Assembly: GCF_040270295.1 (NCBI RefSeq)
Contig: NZ_JBELOE010000152.1
DNA from: Catenovulum sediminis
Lineage (GTDB): Bacteria; Pseudomonadota; Gammaproteobacteria; Enterobacterales; Alteromonadaceae
Length of the DNA stretch: 64,000 nt
Direction: 5' to 3' (one strand)
Positions 53,499 to 62,399 of the stretch are shown piece by piece. The translations under genes were made by a program, and so were the position numbers. The notes under the pieces are model-generated. The model saw nothing but the letters and a program-made list of their open reading frames with translations, was not told where the DNA came from and made no database searches. Positions within the stretch are counted from its first letter, which is position 1; each line of letters begins with the position of its first letter.

Positions 53499-53526
53499 GC
53501 ACCGTCTATTAGGTGCTTAAGTGCTT
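53495..53526 (+). terminator. lpxC terminator overlapping both convergent stop codons
   Basis: TTAAGCACC (53495-53503), 8-nt loop, GGTGCTTAA (53512-53520), then GTGCTTTTTT. The lpxC TAA and the dciA stop both fall in the left arm. Confidence 0.75.
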
Positions 53527-53962
53527 TTTTGACCTCTTCAGGTAAATCCGGCAATATCGCAGCCAAATCATGCTTGGATTTTTGCGACAGAGTCCTACTC
53601 GGTTTAGCGGCTGATTTTGAAGTGGCTAAACTACTTGTAATCGTTGCTCTTGCCACAGGTTGAGTTGGATCAACAATACACTTTAAACTGATAAGCTGAG
53701 GTTGCTTTTGCCTGAGTTTACTTAATAACTCACTGCGAATTGCAACAAATTGCATCTGGTAGCTGGCATTTGGCAAGCTTAGCTGGAGCATACCTTTATC
53801 AAATTTAACCACTTTAACGACATTTTGTAAGTTTGAAGGTAAGCAAAGCGCTAGCTCCTTTTCTATCTCACTGGTATACTCGGGTTTTATCTGGCTGGAA
53901 GTTTGTCTTTCAGGCCATTTTTCTGACAAAATTTGTTGAACATTTTTAGGTCTAGGTCGCAT
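53495..53962 (-). CDS. dciA: DciA-type (DUF721) replicative helicase loader
   Basis: 155 residues. The N-terminus RPRPKNVQQILSEKW and the beta segment GMLQLSLPNASYQMQFVAIRSELLSKL match the DUF721 domain of DciA, the ancestral loader of DnaB in bacteria without DnaC. The rest is basic and low complexity, ending with a short amphipathic helix. A location near lpxC and secA is typical of gammaproteobacteria. It is convergent with lpxC (4-bp overlap) and divergent from the M23 gene (13 bp). Confidence 0.88.
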   Translation of the reverse strand: MRPRPKNVQQILSEKWPERQTSSQIKPEYTSEIEKELALCLPSNLQNVVKVVKFDKGMLQLSLPNASYQMQFVAIRSELLSKLRQKQPQLISLKCIVDPTQPVARATITSSLATSKSAAKPSRTLSQKSKHDLAAILPDLPEEVKKALKHLIDGA

Positions 53963-53975
53963 CGCAAAAAATCTT

Positions 53976-54905
53976 ATGTCACTATCATTTCAATATACAA
54001 GACATGACAAGGTGTATGAATGGCATCTTAATGTATACCATGCCGCGGCCTTGTTGGTATTGTGCTTTAGTTTGTCACTGGCTGTGGTCTACAGTATAAA
54101 CCAAATATTTGATAAAGAAGAGCCTACTTTCAATCCAGTTAGCCAATCTAGGGCTGAATTATCAAAGCAAAAAGAAAAACTTCAATCATTACAATCACGC
54201 ACAGAAACAGAGCTAGCCGCCCTTAAATTAAAACTGGCAGAATTACAAAGCTATGCGTTACGCATGAACGCTTTAGGCGAAAGATTAGCCGAGAATGCCA
54301 GTTTGCAAGTCGATGAATTTAATTTTCATGAGCAACCAGCAACAGGCGGGCCGGCAAACCCTGACGAGGGTTTTTTAGAAAAGATTGTTGTTGAACACGA
54401 CCTTTTGAAGCAAATGTCAGAACTGCTCGATTATTATAACTCACAAGAAGAGCAATTAAGTTTACTTGAATCTGTTATTCTTAATCACCATATAAGCGAA
54501 CAGGTTTATATTTCTGGCCGGCCGATCGAGTCAGGTTGGTTGTCTTCCTATTATGGCATGAGAAAAGACCCGTTTAACGGTTTACCCGCATTACACAAGG
54601 GGATTGATTTTGCCGGAAAAGAAGGTAATGCCGTTATTGCAACCGGAGCAGGGGTTGTGACTTGGGCGGATGAGCGTTATGGTTACGGCCGATTAGTTGA
54701 GATTGATCATGGACAAGGACTGAAAACCCGTTATGGACACAATAAAGAGTTACTTGTTTCAGTTGGCGATGTCGTTAGTAAAGGCGAAGAAATTGCCGTT
54801 ATGGGTTCGACAGGTCGGTCAACTGGACCACATGTACATTATGAGATTTTGAAAAACGGCAAGCAAATTGATCCGTTGAAATACGTCTACCGACGTGCAA
54901 AATAA
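53976..54905 (+). CDS. M23 family metallopeptidase (LytM domain)
   Basis: 309 residues. One N-terminal membrane helix (about 25-46), a coiled coil (about 60-105), then a C-terminal LytM domain. Zinc-site motifs HKGIDFA and HVHYEI are intact, and GYGRLVEIDHGQGLKTRYGH matches the family, so it should be an active murein endopeptidase at the periplasmic face. Its place between dciA and secA is common in related bacteria. Divergent from dciA with 13 bp between starts. Confidence 0.92.
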   Translation: MSLSFQYTRHDKVYEWHLNVYHAAALLVLCFSLSLAVVYSINQIFDKEEPTFNPVSQSRAELSKQKEKLQSLQSRTETELAALKLKLAELQSYALRMNALGERLAENASLQVDEFNFHEQPATGGPANPDEGFLEKIVVEHDLLKQMSELLDYYNSQEEQLSLLESVILNHHISEQVYISGRPIESGWLSSYYGMRKDPFNGLPALHKGIDFAGKEGNAVIATGAGVVTWADERYGYGRLVEIDHGQGLKTRYGHNKELLVSVGDVVSKGEEIAVMGSTGRSTGPHVHYEILKNGKQIDPLKYVYRRAK

Positions 54906-54931
54906 CACTAGCATTTTTTCCGAGCAGCACT

Positions 54932-54947
54932 ACCTGGAATAACAGGT
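54932..54947 (+). promoter_or_regulatory. Small hairpin just before the secA RBS
   Basis: ACCTG / CAGGT with a 6-nt loop, ending two bases before AGGA (54950-54953) and 12 bases before the secA ATG. It could tune initiation. No SecM-like arrest ORF is seen. Confidence 0.3.
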
Positions 54948-54959
54948 CAGGATATATTA

Positions 54960-57653
54960 ATGATTACAAAAATACTGACATCGATATTTGGCAGCAGAAA
55001 CGACAGAATTATTAAAAAACTAAATAAAGTTGTCGATCGCATCAATACTTTAGAAGCAGAATTTGAAGCTTTAACCGATGAACAAATCCGCGCAAAAACT
55101 GACGAGTTTAGAAAACGAATAGAAGAAGGTGAAACTTTAGACAGTTTATTGCCTGAAGCTTTTGCGGTTTGTCGTGAAGCATCAAAACGTATTTTGGGCA
55201 TGCGTCATTTTGACGTTCAGTTATTAGGCGGCATGGTATTACACCAAGGTAAAATAGCGGAAATGCGTACAGGTGAAGGTAAAACTTTAACCGCTACTTT
55301 ACCAACCTATTTAAACGCACTGACCGGACCTGTGCATGTGGTAACCGTGAATGATTATCTCGCCCATCGCGATGCGAATTGGAGTAGACCTTTATTTGAA
55401 TTTTTAGGTTTAACAGTGGGTTGTAATATCCCAGGTTTAGGGCCCGTTGAAAAGCGTGAAGCATACGCAGCCGATATTGTGTATGGTACAAATAACGAGT
55501 TCGGTTTTGATTATTTGCGTGACAATATGGCATTTAGCCCAGAAGAGCGGGTGCAAAGTAAATTACATTTTGCGGTAGTCGATGAAGTTGACTCGATCTT
55601 AATTGATGAGGCTCGTACGCCCCTTATAATTTCAGGGCCTGCTGAAGATAGTTCTGCATTGTATAGCCAAATTAATCTGATTGTTCCGCAATTAATCAAA
55701 GCAGATAAAGAAGACTCAGAAGAAGAAGAGAGTGAAGGTCATTTCACCATTGATGAAAAATCAAAACAGGTACATTTAACTGAGAAAGGCCAGGTTAAAG
55801 TTGAGGAAATTTTAATCGAAAACAAAGTGCTAGATGAAGGTGACTCGCTTTATAATGCAGCAAATATTGGTTTGTTAGCACATATAAATGCAGCATTGCG
55901 CGCACACAAGCTTTATCATAAAGACGTAGACTACTTGGTTAAAGATGAACAAATAGTCATCGTAGATGAGCATACAGGCCGGACAATGGAAGGCCGCCGT
56001 TGGTCAGAAGGTTTGCACCAAGCCATTGAAGCCAAAGAAGGTGTGAAAATTCAAAATGAAAACCAAACGCTCGCTTCAATTACTTTTCAGAACTATTTCC
56101 GTTTGTACGAAAAGCTTTCCGGTATGACCGGAACGGCAGATACAGAAGCGTTTGAATTTAACTATATTTATGGCTTAGAAACCCTCATCCTGCCAACAAA
56201 CCGCCCTATGGTGCGTAAAGACTACCCGGATTTAGTGTATCTGACAGCCGAAGAGAAATACGAAGCCATCGTTGAAGATATTAAAGAGTGCGTCGAAAAA
56301 GGTCGACCTGTATTGGTCGGGACGATTTCAATTGAAAACTCTGAGTTGTTATCACGTGTACTGCGCAAAAGCAAAATTAAACATCAGGTTTTAAATGCAA
56401 AATATCATGCAAAAGAAGCCGAAATTATTGCATTAGCGGGTCGACAAGGTGCGGTAACTATAGCCACTAATATGGCGGGTCGTGGTACGGATATCGTATT
56501 AGGCGGCAACCCGGATATCGAAATCGCACAGCTCAATAGCTCAGACGAAGCGCAGATTAAAAAAATCAGAGATGATTGGCAAGTTCGTCATGACGCGGTT
56601 GTTGCCGCAGGTGGTTTGCATATTATTGGTACCGAACGTCATGAATCTCGCCGTATTGACAATCAGCTACGTGGTCGTGCCGGTCGTCAGGGGGATCCCG
56701 GGTCATCTCGATTCTACCTTTCCATGGAAGATGCATTGATGCGTATTTTCGCCAGCGATCGTGTATCTGGCTTGATGAAAAAGTTGGGCATGGAGCATGG
56801 CGAAGCAATAGAGCACCCGTGGGTAACAAAAGCGATAGAAAATGCACAACGTAAAGTTGAAGCGCGCAACTTCGACATTCGTAAACAATTGCTCGAATAT
56901 GACGACGTCGCTAATGATCAACGTAAGGTCGTTTATCAGCAACGTAATGAATTAATGAATGAAACTGACATTAGTGAAACCATCAATGCGATCCGTCATG
57001 ATGTATTAGCATCCGTTGTTGATTCCTATATCCCGCCTCAATCAGTCGAAGAGATGTGGGATATTAGCGGATTAACAGAGCGCCTGAAAAATGATTTTGC
57101 GCTTGAGTTGCCAATACAACAGTGGTTGGACGCAGATAACAAGCTAGATGAAGGTAAATTACGCGAGACCATTACTGAGAAGTTTGATGCAGCCTATAAA
57201 GAAAAAGAACAGCAGGTTGGTGAAACCGTACTAAGACACTTTGAAAAAGCCATCATGTTACAAAGCTTAGATTCGCATTGGAAAGAGCATTTGGCGGCCA
57301 TGGATCATTTAAGACAAGGTATTCATTTGCGCGGTTATGCACAGAAAAATCCAAAACAAGAATATAAACGTGAATCTTTCGAGCTGTTTTCTCAGATGTT
57401 AGAAACACTTAAAGTTGAAGTTGTCAGTATTTTATCTAAAGTGAAAGTGCGTGAAGAGTCTGATGTGGAAGCGGTAGAAGCTAAACGTCGTCAAGCTGAA
57501 ACTGCGCCAAAACAATATCAACACCAAAAAGATGAAGCCTTAAGTCGTAAACCCAAAGCGGTTGTTAGAGAAGGTGCTAAAGTTGGTCGAAACGAGCCTT
57601 GTCCATGCGGTTCAGGTGAGAAATATAAAAACTGCCACGGTAAGCTAAGCTAA
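54960..57653 (+). CDS. secA: Preprotein translocase ATPase SecA
   Basis: 897 residues. MRTGEGKTLTATLP (Walker A, about residue 102), VDEVDSILIDEARTPLIISG (DEAD region), TNMAGRGTDIVLGGNP and LRGRAGRQGDPGSSRFYLS (motif VI) are SecA signatures. The C-terminal zinc finger CPCGSGEKYKNCHG binds SecB and phospholipid. It drives Sec export. The stop overlaps mutT by one base. Confidence 0.98.
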   Translation: MITKILTSIFGSRNDRIIKKLNKVVDRINTLEAEFEALTDEQIRAKTDEFRKRIEEGETLDSLLPEAFAVCREASKRILGMRHFDVQLLGGMVLHQGKIAEMRTGEGKTLTATLPTYLNALTGPVHVVTVNDYLAHRDANWSRPLFEFLGLTVGCNIPGLGPVEKREAYAADIVYGTNNEFGFDYLRDNMAFSPEERVQSKLHFAVVDEVDSILIDEARTPLIISGPAEDSSALYSQINLIVPQLIKADKEDSEEEESEGHFTIDEKSKQVHLTEKGQVKVEEILIENKVLDEGDSLYNAANIGLLAHINAALRAHKLYHKDVDYLVKDEQIVIVDEHTGRTMEGRRWSEGLHQAIEAKEGVKIQNENQTLASITFQNYFRLYEKLSGMTGTADTEAFEFNYIYGLETLILPTNRPMVRKDYPDLVYLTAEEKYEAIVEDIKECVEKGRPVLVGTISIENSELLSRVLRKSKIKHQVLNAKYHAKEAEIIALAGRQGAVTIATNMAGRGTDIVLGGNPDIEIAQLNSSDEAQIKKIRDDWQVRHDAVVAAGGLHIIGTERHESRRIDNQLRGRAGRQGDPGSSRFYLSMEDALMRIFASDRVSGLMKKLGMEHGEAIEHPWVTKAIENAQRKVEARNFDIRKQLLEYDDVANDQRKVVYQQRNELMNETDISETINAIRHDVLASVVDSYIPPQSVEEMWDISGLTERLKNDFALELPIQQWLDADNKLDEGKLRETITEKFDAAYKEKEQQVGETVLRHFEKAIMLQSLDSHWKEHLAAMDHLRQGIHLRGYAQKNPKQEYKRESFELFSQMLETLKVEVVSILSKVKVREESDVEAVEAKRRQAETAPKQYQHQKDEALSRKPKAVVREGAKVGRNEPCPCGSGEKYKNCHGKLS

Positions 57654-58045
57654 TGACACAAAGTGTTCACGTTGCAGTTGCTGTTGTTGTAAAAAACGAC
57701 ACGGTATTGATTGCTAAACGCTCTGATAACCAGCATCAGGGCGGCAAGTGGGAGTTCCCCGGCGGTAAAGTTGAAAATGGAGAGTCAGTTGAAACGGCAC
57801 TACAACGTGAATTATCTGAGGAATGTGGTATTGAATTGCTCAGCTTTAAACCCTTAATTAAAGTTGAGCATGATTATGGTGACAAAAAAGTCATCCTAGA
57901 CACCTTTCTGGTTGAGCATCACTCAGGTCTGGCTCGTGGGCTTGAGGGGCAACAAATACAATGGGTTAGTAAATCGAAACTGAAGGATTATACCTTTCCA
58001 AAGGCCAATCAGGTGATTCTAGAGACCTTGTTAGCGATCAAATAA
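57653..58045 (+). CDS. mutT: Nudix hydrolase MutT (8-oxo-dGTP diphosphatase)
   Basis: 130 residues. The Nudix box GX5EX7REUXEEXGU is complete (GGKVENGESVETALQRELSE then ECGIE). FPGGKVENGES and the length fit MutT. It removes 8-oxo-dGTP from the nucleotide pool. It shares TAATG with secA, a common secA-mutT arrangement. Confidence 0.93.
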   Translation: MTQSVHVAVAVVVKNDTVLIAKRSDNQHQGGKWEFPGGKVENGESVETALQRELSEECGIELLSFKPLIKVEHDYGDKKVILDTFLVEHHSGLARGLEGQQIQWVSKSKLKDYTFPKANQVILETLLAIK

Positions 58046-58109
58046 CGGAACTTGTACTATAGTAAAAATAGACATGAGCGGTTAATAGCGACAATAAAAA
58101 GGATCTATC

Positions 58110-59207
58110 TTGATTCATCAACTTCAGCGCGGGCCCGGTCGAGGTCGAAGTTTTGTCAAAAGAATTTATGTACCCCGAATTTTAGGCTTGGGCTTTGGTG
58201 CTTTTCCAGTTGGTTCAGTATTATATGAATTAAACTACACAACACCTGTCTGGCTGTTAATGCTTTTTTGTGCGTTAATTTGGCCGCACATCGCATATAT
58301 CGTCGGCTTAAGAGCTAAATACCCTTACAATGCTGAATTTCGAAACTTATTGTTTGATGCGGCCATAGTGGGTTTTTGGATTGCGATGATGGGGTTTAAC
58401 TTGGTACCGAGTCTTCTGTTACTTTCCGCGAATGGGTTGAACAATATATCGGCAGGTGGTGTAAAATTTTATCTTAAAGGGTGGGGCGCGACATTAATCG
58501 GTATGTGTCTGGCTTTTTTGATAATAGAACCTTTTATCTATTTAGATTCCAGCCAATTGAGCATTATGATATGTATCCCCTTAGTCCTAATATATCCTTT
58601 ATTGGTTGGCTTTGTTACTTTCCGCTTGTCGATAAAACTGATGGAAGAACGTCAACATGCGCTTGTGTTAAGTAAAACAGATGCTTTATCACAACTGAAC
58701 AATCGCGGGCATTGGGAGTCGCTGGTCCTGAAAAAGTTTGATGCAGGCAAAGCGACAAACGAAAAACCCGCGCTATTGATGATTGACATCGACCACTTTA
58801 AAAGAATAAACGATACACATGGCCATCTAGCGGGAGATAAAGTCCTAATCTGTTTTGCTCAGGCAATGAAGAATTTTTTTCATGGAACCAATGCAGAACT
58901 TGGTCGATATGGTGGTGAAGAATTTGGTGTTTTATTACCAGATACGGATCCAATGAGTGCTAAGCAAGTAGCAGAGGCATTTTGTCGGTACTTAGCGAAA
59001 CAAGAATTGTCTATTTGTACTGAACTGGATATTAAATTAACAGTCAGTATAGGTATTGCGCTGTTAACTCCAAATATGCAAGACTTTTCACAGTGGATTG
59101 ATATTGCTGATCAAGCTTTGTATAAGGCCAAAGATAATGGCCGCAATCAAGTTTGTTTAGCTAAACAAGACAATCGTCATTTTATTGCAACTGCAGTAAG
59201 CTCATAA
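58110..59207 (+). CDS. MASE2-GGDEF diguanylate cyclase
   Basis: 365 residues. The start is TTG 58110 because AAAAAGGA at 58096-58103 gives ideal spacing. An N-terminal MASE2 membrane domain with about five helices (RIYVPRILGLGFGAFPVGS, WPHIAYIVGLRAKYPYNAE) is followed by GGDEF: substrate motif MIDIDHFKRINDTHGHLAGD and loop RYGGEEF at about 266-272. No RxxD inhibitory site is seen five residues before it. Similar to AdrA/DgcC-type cyclases that promote cellulose or biofilm matrix. Confidence 0.92.
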   Translation: MIHQLQRGPGRGRSFVKRIYVPRILGLGFGAFPVGSVLYELNYTTPVWLLMLFCALIWPHIAYIVGLRAKYPYNAEFRNLLFDAAIVGFWIAMMGFNLVPSLLLLSANGLNNISAGGVKFYLKGWGATLIGMCLAFLIIEPFIYLDSSQLSIMICIPLVLIYPLLVGFVTFRLSIKLMEERQHALVLSKTDALSQLNNRGHWESLVLKKFDAGKATNEKPALLMIDIDHFKRINDTHGHLAGDKVLICFAQAMKNFFHGTNAELGRYGGEEFGVLLPDTDPMSAKQVAEAFCRYLAKQELSICTELDIKLTVSIGIALLTPNMQDFSQWIDIADQALYKAKDNGRNQVCLAKQDNRHFIATAVSS

Positions 59208-59245
59208 TTGCATTAATGATAAACGAATCATAACAGGGAGATAAA

Positions 59246-59755
59246 ATGTTAACGCAAATAGTCAAACTATTCATTGCCCTCAATTCCGAAAATTCACCGA
59301 AACAAATTAGTTATGCCTTTGCTTTAGGGATGCTGATTGGTTTAACCCCTTTGTTTAGCTTACATAATTTACTTGTATTATTAGTGGCTTTCTTGGTTAG
59401 AGTGCATCTTGGCTCTTTTTTTGTTTCTTGGACTTTATTTTCATTACTGGGTCTGTTGTTTGAAAGCGCATTTGCACAAATTGGTGAGTATTTACTCACT
59501 GCAACTTCGCTTCATCCAGTTTGGCAGTCACTTTATCAGTTTACTCTATTTAAACTCGCTCATTTACACCATACAGTAACGCTTGGTAGTTTGTTGATTG
59601 CTTTACTTTTGTTTGTTCCGCTAACAATCGGCGTGCAATTCTTGGTGGTTAAATATCGGGTTCATGTAATGGCGTTTGTCGTCAAACTGAAAGTAGTACA
59701 AATGCTAAAAGGCTCGCGTTTTTACCAGATGTACCAGAAACTACAAGGAGCCTAA
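59246..59755 (+). CDS. TIGR03546 family membrane protein
   Basis: 169 residues with three or four hydrophobic helices. SENSPKQISYAFALGMLIGLTP resembles the DUF2062-type start. From memory this is the TIGR03546 family, regularly paired with TIGR03545, whose gene follows after 1 bp. It is probably an inner-membrane protein; function unknown. GGGAG precedes the ATG. Confidence 0.8.
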   Translation: MLTQIVKLFIALNSENSPKQISYAFALGMLIGLTPLFSLHNLLVLLVAFLVRVHLGSFFVSWTLFSLLGLLFESAFAQIGEYLLTATSLHPVWQSLYQFTLFKLAHLHHTVTLGSLLIALLLFVPLTIGVQFLVVKYRVHVMAFVVKLKVVQMLKGSRFYQMYQKLQGA

Positions 59756-59756
59756 T

Positions 59757-61547
59757 ATGAAAAAGTATATTCGTTGGCAAGGTATCGCAGGTCTAATCTC
59801 GATATTGTTGATATTCTCCGCATTGGTTTATGTTTTTGCTGGCAAACTGATTCAATTGGCAATTGAAAAAGGTGGCAGCTATTATTTAGGTGCTGAAGTG
59901 AGCCTAGAATCGGTGCAAGTCGATTGGTCACCGTTCAAAATAGAACTGCATGTACTACAAGCGACAGATCCGCAGCAGCCGATGCAGAATTTACTGGCAT
60001 TTAAACAAGCCAGTATAGAAATGAACTTGTGGCAATATTTGTTGGGTCGCTATATCTTTGAAGATGCTAGCATGACAGAGTTGGCTTTTAACCAAGCTAG
60101 AGCGACTGCTGGTGACGTCTACACAAAAGATCCTTCGAAACCCAGCCTTAAAGATAAAGCGCAAGATAAAGTAAAAGATAAAGTAAAAGATATTAAAGCG
60201 GAAATTCCCGATGTAGAAAGCTTGTTAAAACAATCTGATCTGATTACGGTCAAAAAAGCAGAGAATATGCAACAGGTTGTCGATAATGAACAACAAGCGA
60301 TAAAACAAATTAAAGAAAACTTGCCGGACCAAGCACGTTTAAAAGAATATGAAAAACGGGTCAAAAAACTAACAGAAACCGAAGTTAAGTCAATAGAAGA
60401 TGTGGCGAAACTAAAAGCCGAATTGGATGCGCTAAAAGACGATATAAAAGCAGATAAGGCGCAGCTTAAAGCTGCTAAGACTCAGTTAGTTAATAGCAAA
60501 GCAGCACTGAGTCAGGCAGCTACTGAGCTTAAAGATGCCCCGCAACAGGATTGGCAGAAGGTTAAAGAAACATATCAATTAGAGACTTTTGAAGCGGAAG
60601 ACTTAGCGCATATTTTATTTGGTTCACAGGCGCGTGAATATTATCAACAGGCGCAGCGAATTTATCAGTTTGCTAAGCCCTTTTTGCAGGGCGAAAGTGA
60701 TGGTGAAGGGGCAGCTGAACAAGTTAAAGTCGGGCGTTTTGTGCACTTTGATGAGCAAAACCCACTACCAGCTTGGCTGTTGAAACAAGGTGAGATTTCT
60801 CTGTTGACTCCGCATGGCAAGGTGCAAATTGTATTGAACGAGATCAATATGCAGCACTGGTTAAGAGAGCAAAGTAGCCAAATAGACTTTCATTCTAGCG
60901 CATTTGCCAATGGTCAGTTAGATGGCTCAGTAACCTTTTATAAATTTGAAAATGGCGATTTATCCAGTCAAGGTCAGTGGACAATGGACGATCTTAAATA
61001 TGATAAAGGGAAAGCTTCAGGCGCGAGATTTGCGCTGGTGCAATCTGGTTTTAATGGTCAAGGTGAATTTGAATACAAGGCGGGCCAAATAGCCGCACGC
61101 AGTGATATTAATTTACAGCAGCCTAAATTCTCGACGACCTCATCTTCACGGTGGATGAAACAAGTTATTAATGCTTTAAGTGGGCAACAAACAATCCCAG
61201 CCCAAATACGTTTGTCCGGTGATGCGCTAACACCCAGTATTTCAGTGGATTCGCAGTTAGACGAAATTGTTAAACAAAGTGTGACTGCGCAAGCCGATGC
61301 CGAGCTGGATAAATTAAAAAGCAAATTTCAGTCACAATTAAAGCAAAAAGTTTCGCAGAAACTGAATTTATCAGAATCAGAAATGGCTGAAATTGGTAAT
61401 TTAACTGAATGGGTAGACGATACCGAAGGTACTTTGAATAAACTATTAGAAAGTAAAATCGACTCGTTTAAAGATAAACAAAAAGATAAGCTCAAAGATA
61501 AGCTAAATGAAAAATTAGGAGATAAGCTAAACAAACTGTTTGGCTAA
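59757..61547 (+). CDS. TIGR03545 family protein
   Basis: 596 residues. One N-terminal membrane helix (about 10-32), then a segment like the start of AsmA-type lipid-transfer proteins (GAEVSLESVQVDWSPFKIEL). A long charged coiled coil follows (about 120-270, Lys/Asp/Gln-rich), then a beta-rich domain and a second Lys-rich helix at the C-terminus with repeated DKL units. It is in the TIGR03545 family by pattern. It probably spans the periplasm; no enzymatic motif is seen. It is between the TIGR03546 and DUF4197 genes. Confidence 0.78.
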   Translation: MKKYIRWQGIAGLISILLIFSALVYVFAGKLIQLAIEKGGSYYLGAEVSLESVQVDWSPFKIELHVLQATDPQQPMQNLLAFKQASIEMNLWQYLLGRYIFEDASMTELAFNQARATAGDVYTKDPSKPSLKDKAQDKVKDKVKDIKAEIPDVESLLKQSDLITVKKAENMQQVVDNEQQAIKQIKENLPDQARLKEYEKRVKKLTETEVKSIEDVAKLKAELDALKDDIKADKAQLKAAKTQLVNSKAALSQAATELKDAPQQDWQKVKETYQLETFEAEDLAHILFGSQAREYYQQAQRIYQFAKPFLQGESDGEGAAEQVKVGRFVHFDEQNPLPAWLLKQGEISLLTPHGKVQIVLNEINMQHWLREQSSQIDFHSSAFANGQLDGSVTFYKFENGDLSSQGQWTMDDLKYDKGKASGARFALVQSGFNGQGEFEYKAGQIAARSDINLQQPKFSTTSSSRWMKQVINALSGQQTIPAQIRLSGDALTPSISVDSQLDEIVKQSVTAQADAELDKLKSKFQSQLKQKVSQKLNLSESEMAEIGNLTEWVDDTEGTLNKLLESKIDSFKDKQKDKLKDKLNEKLGDKLNKLFG

Positions 61548-61563
61548 TAATAGGATGCAAAAT

Positions 61564-62328
61564 ATGACAAAGAATCGAATCACAACAGCCATTCTGTTAA
61601 CCACCAGTATAATGGTGAGCCCGCTGGCGAATGCTGAGTCTTGGTTTGAAAAAGGCTTGGAAATGCTTACAGGCGGCGCGGACAAACAAAATAGCGCGGA
61701 TGATAATAATGACAAAGGTGAGTTTTCGAGCGATGATTTATCTACTGCCTTTAAGCAGGCTTTAAAAATAGGTACTGAAAATGTCGTCAATCAATTAGGC
61801 CAAGAAGGCGGTTTTAATGCAGATCCTTTAGTGCATATTCCGCTTCCAGAAGAGTTTAATAAAATAAAAAAATACTTAGACAAAGCAGGATTATCCAAAT
61901 ATACAGATGAACTGGAAGTTAAACTCAACCGGGCTGCTGAAGCTGCAACACCGCAAGCCGAAGCTTTGTTTATTGATGCCATCAAGGAGATGAGTTTTAG
62001 TGATGTAAAAGCCATCTATACAGGTCCTAATGATTCTGCAACTCAGTATTTTCAAAACAAAATGTCGGCCCCGTTAAAGGCTAAGATGCAGCCGATAATT
62101 AACGCCAGTTTAGAGGATGTTGGTGCTATTCAGTTGTACGACAAGGTCGTTGACAAGTATAAAAAGATTCCATTTGTTCCAGACATCAAAGCAGATTTAA
62201 CAGAACACGTTATAGATAAGGGCATTCAGGGCATTTTCTTTTACATGGCACAAGAAGAAACTAAGATCCGTGAAAACCCCGAGCAACAAACGACCGAGCT
62301 GCTAAAAAAGGTATTTGGACTCAACTAA
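61564..62328 (+). CDS. DUF4197 domain periplasmic protein
   Basis: 254 residues from ATG 61564, chosen for its AGGA at 61552-61555; earlier in-frame starts at 61540 and 61555 are poorer. Signal peptide ends VSPLANAES. GEFSSDDLSTAFKQALKIG, DPLVHIPLPEEF and EALFIDAIKEMSFSDVKAIY match DUF4197. No function is established. It forms a trio with TIGR03546 and TIGR03545. Confidence 0.82.
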   Translation: MTKNRITTAILLTTSIMVSPLANAESWFEKGLEMLTGGADKQNSADDNNDKGEFSSDDLSTAFKQALKIGTENVVNQLGQEGGFNADPLVHIPLPEEFNKIKKYLDKAGLSKYTDELEVKLNRAAEAATPQAEALFIDAIKEMSFSDVKAIYTGPNDSATQYFQNKMSAPLKAKMQPIINASLEDVGAIQLYDKVVDKYKKIPFVPDIKADLTEHVIDKGIQGIFFYMAQEETKIRENPEQQTTELLKKVFGLN

Positions 62329-62339
62329 ATATATTGTCA

Positions 62340-62399
62340 GTATATTGGCTGAATGATTTGGGGTGTTAACTAAATATCAACCCAAATCACCCAATATAC
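62340..62399. terminator. Nested hairpin between convergent genes
   Basis: Outer arms GTATATTGG (62340-62348) and CCAATATAC (62391-62399); inner arms GATTTGGG (62355-62362) and CCCAAATC (62381-62388). It lies between DUF4197 and rsmE and extends into the last codons of rsmE. Without a clear T run it may still end both transcripts. Confidence 0.5.
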
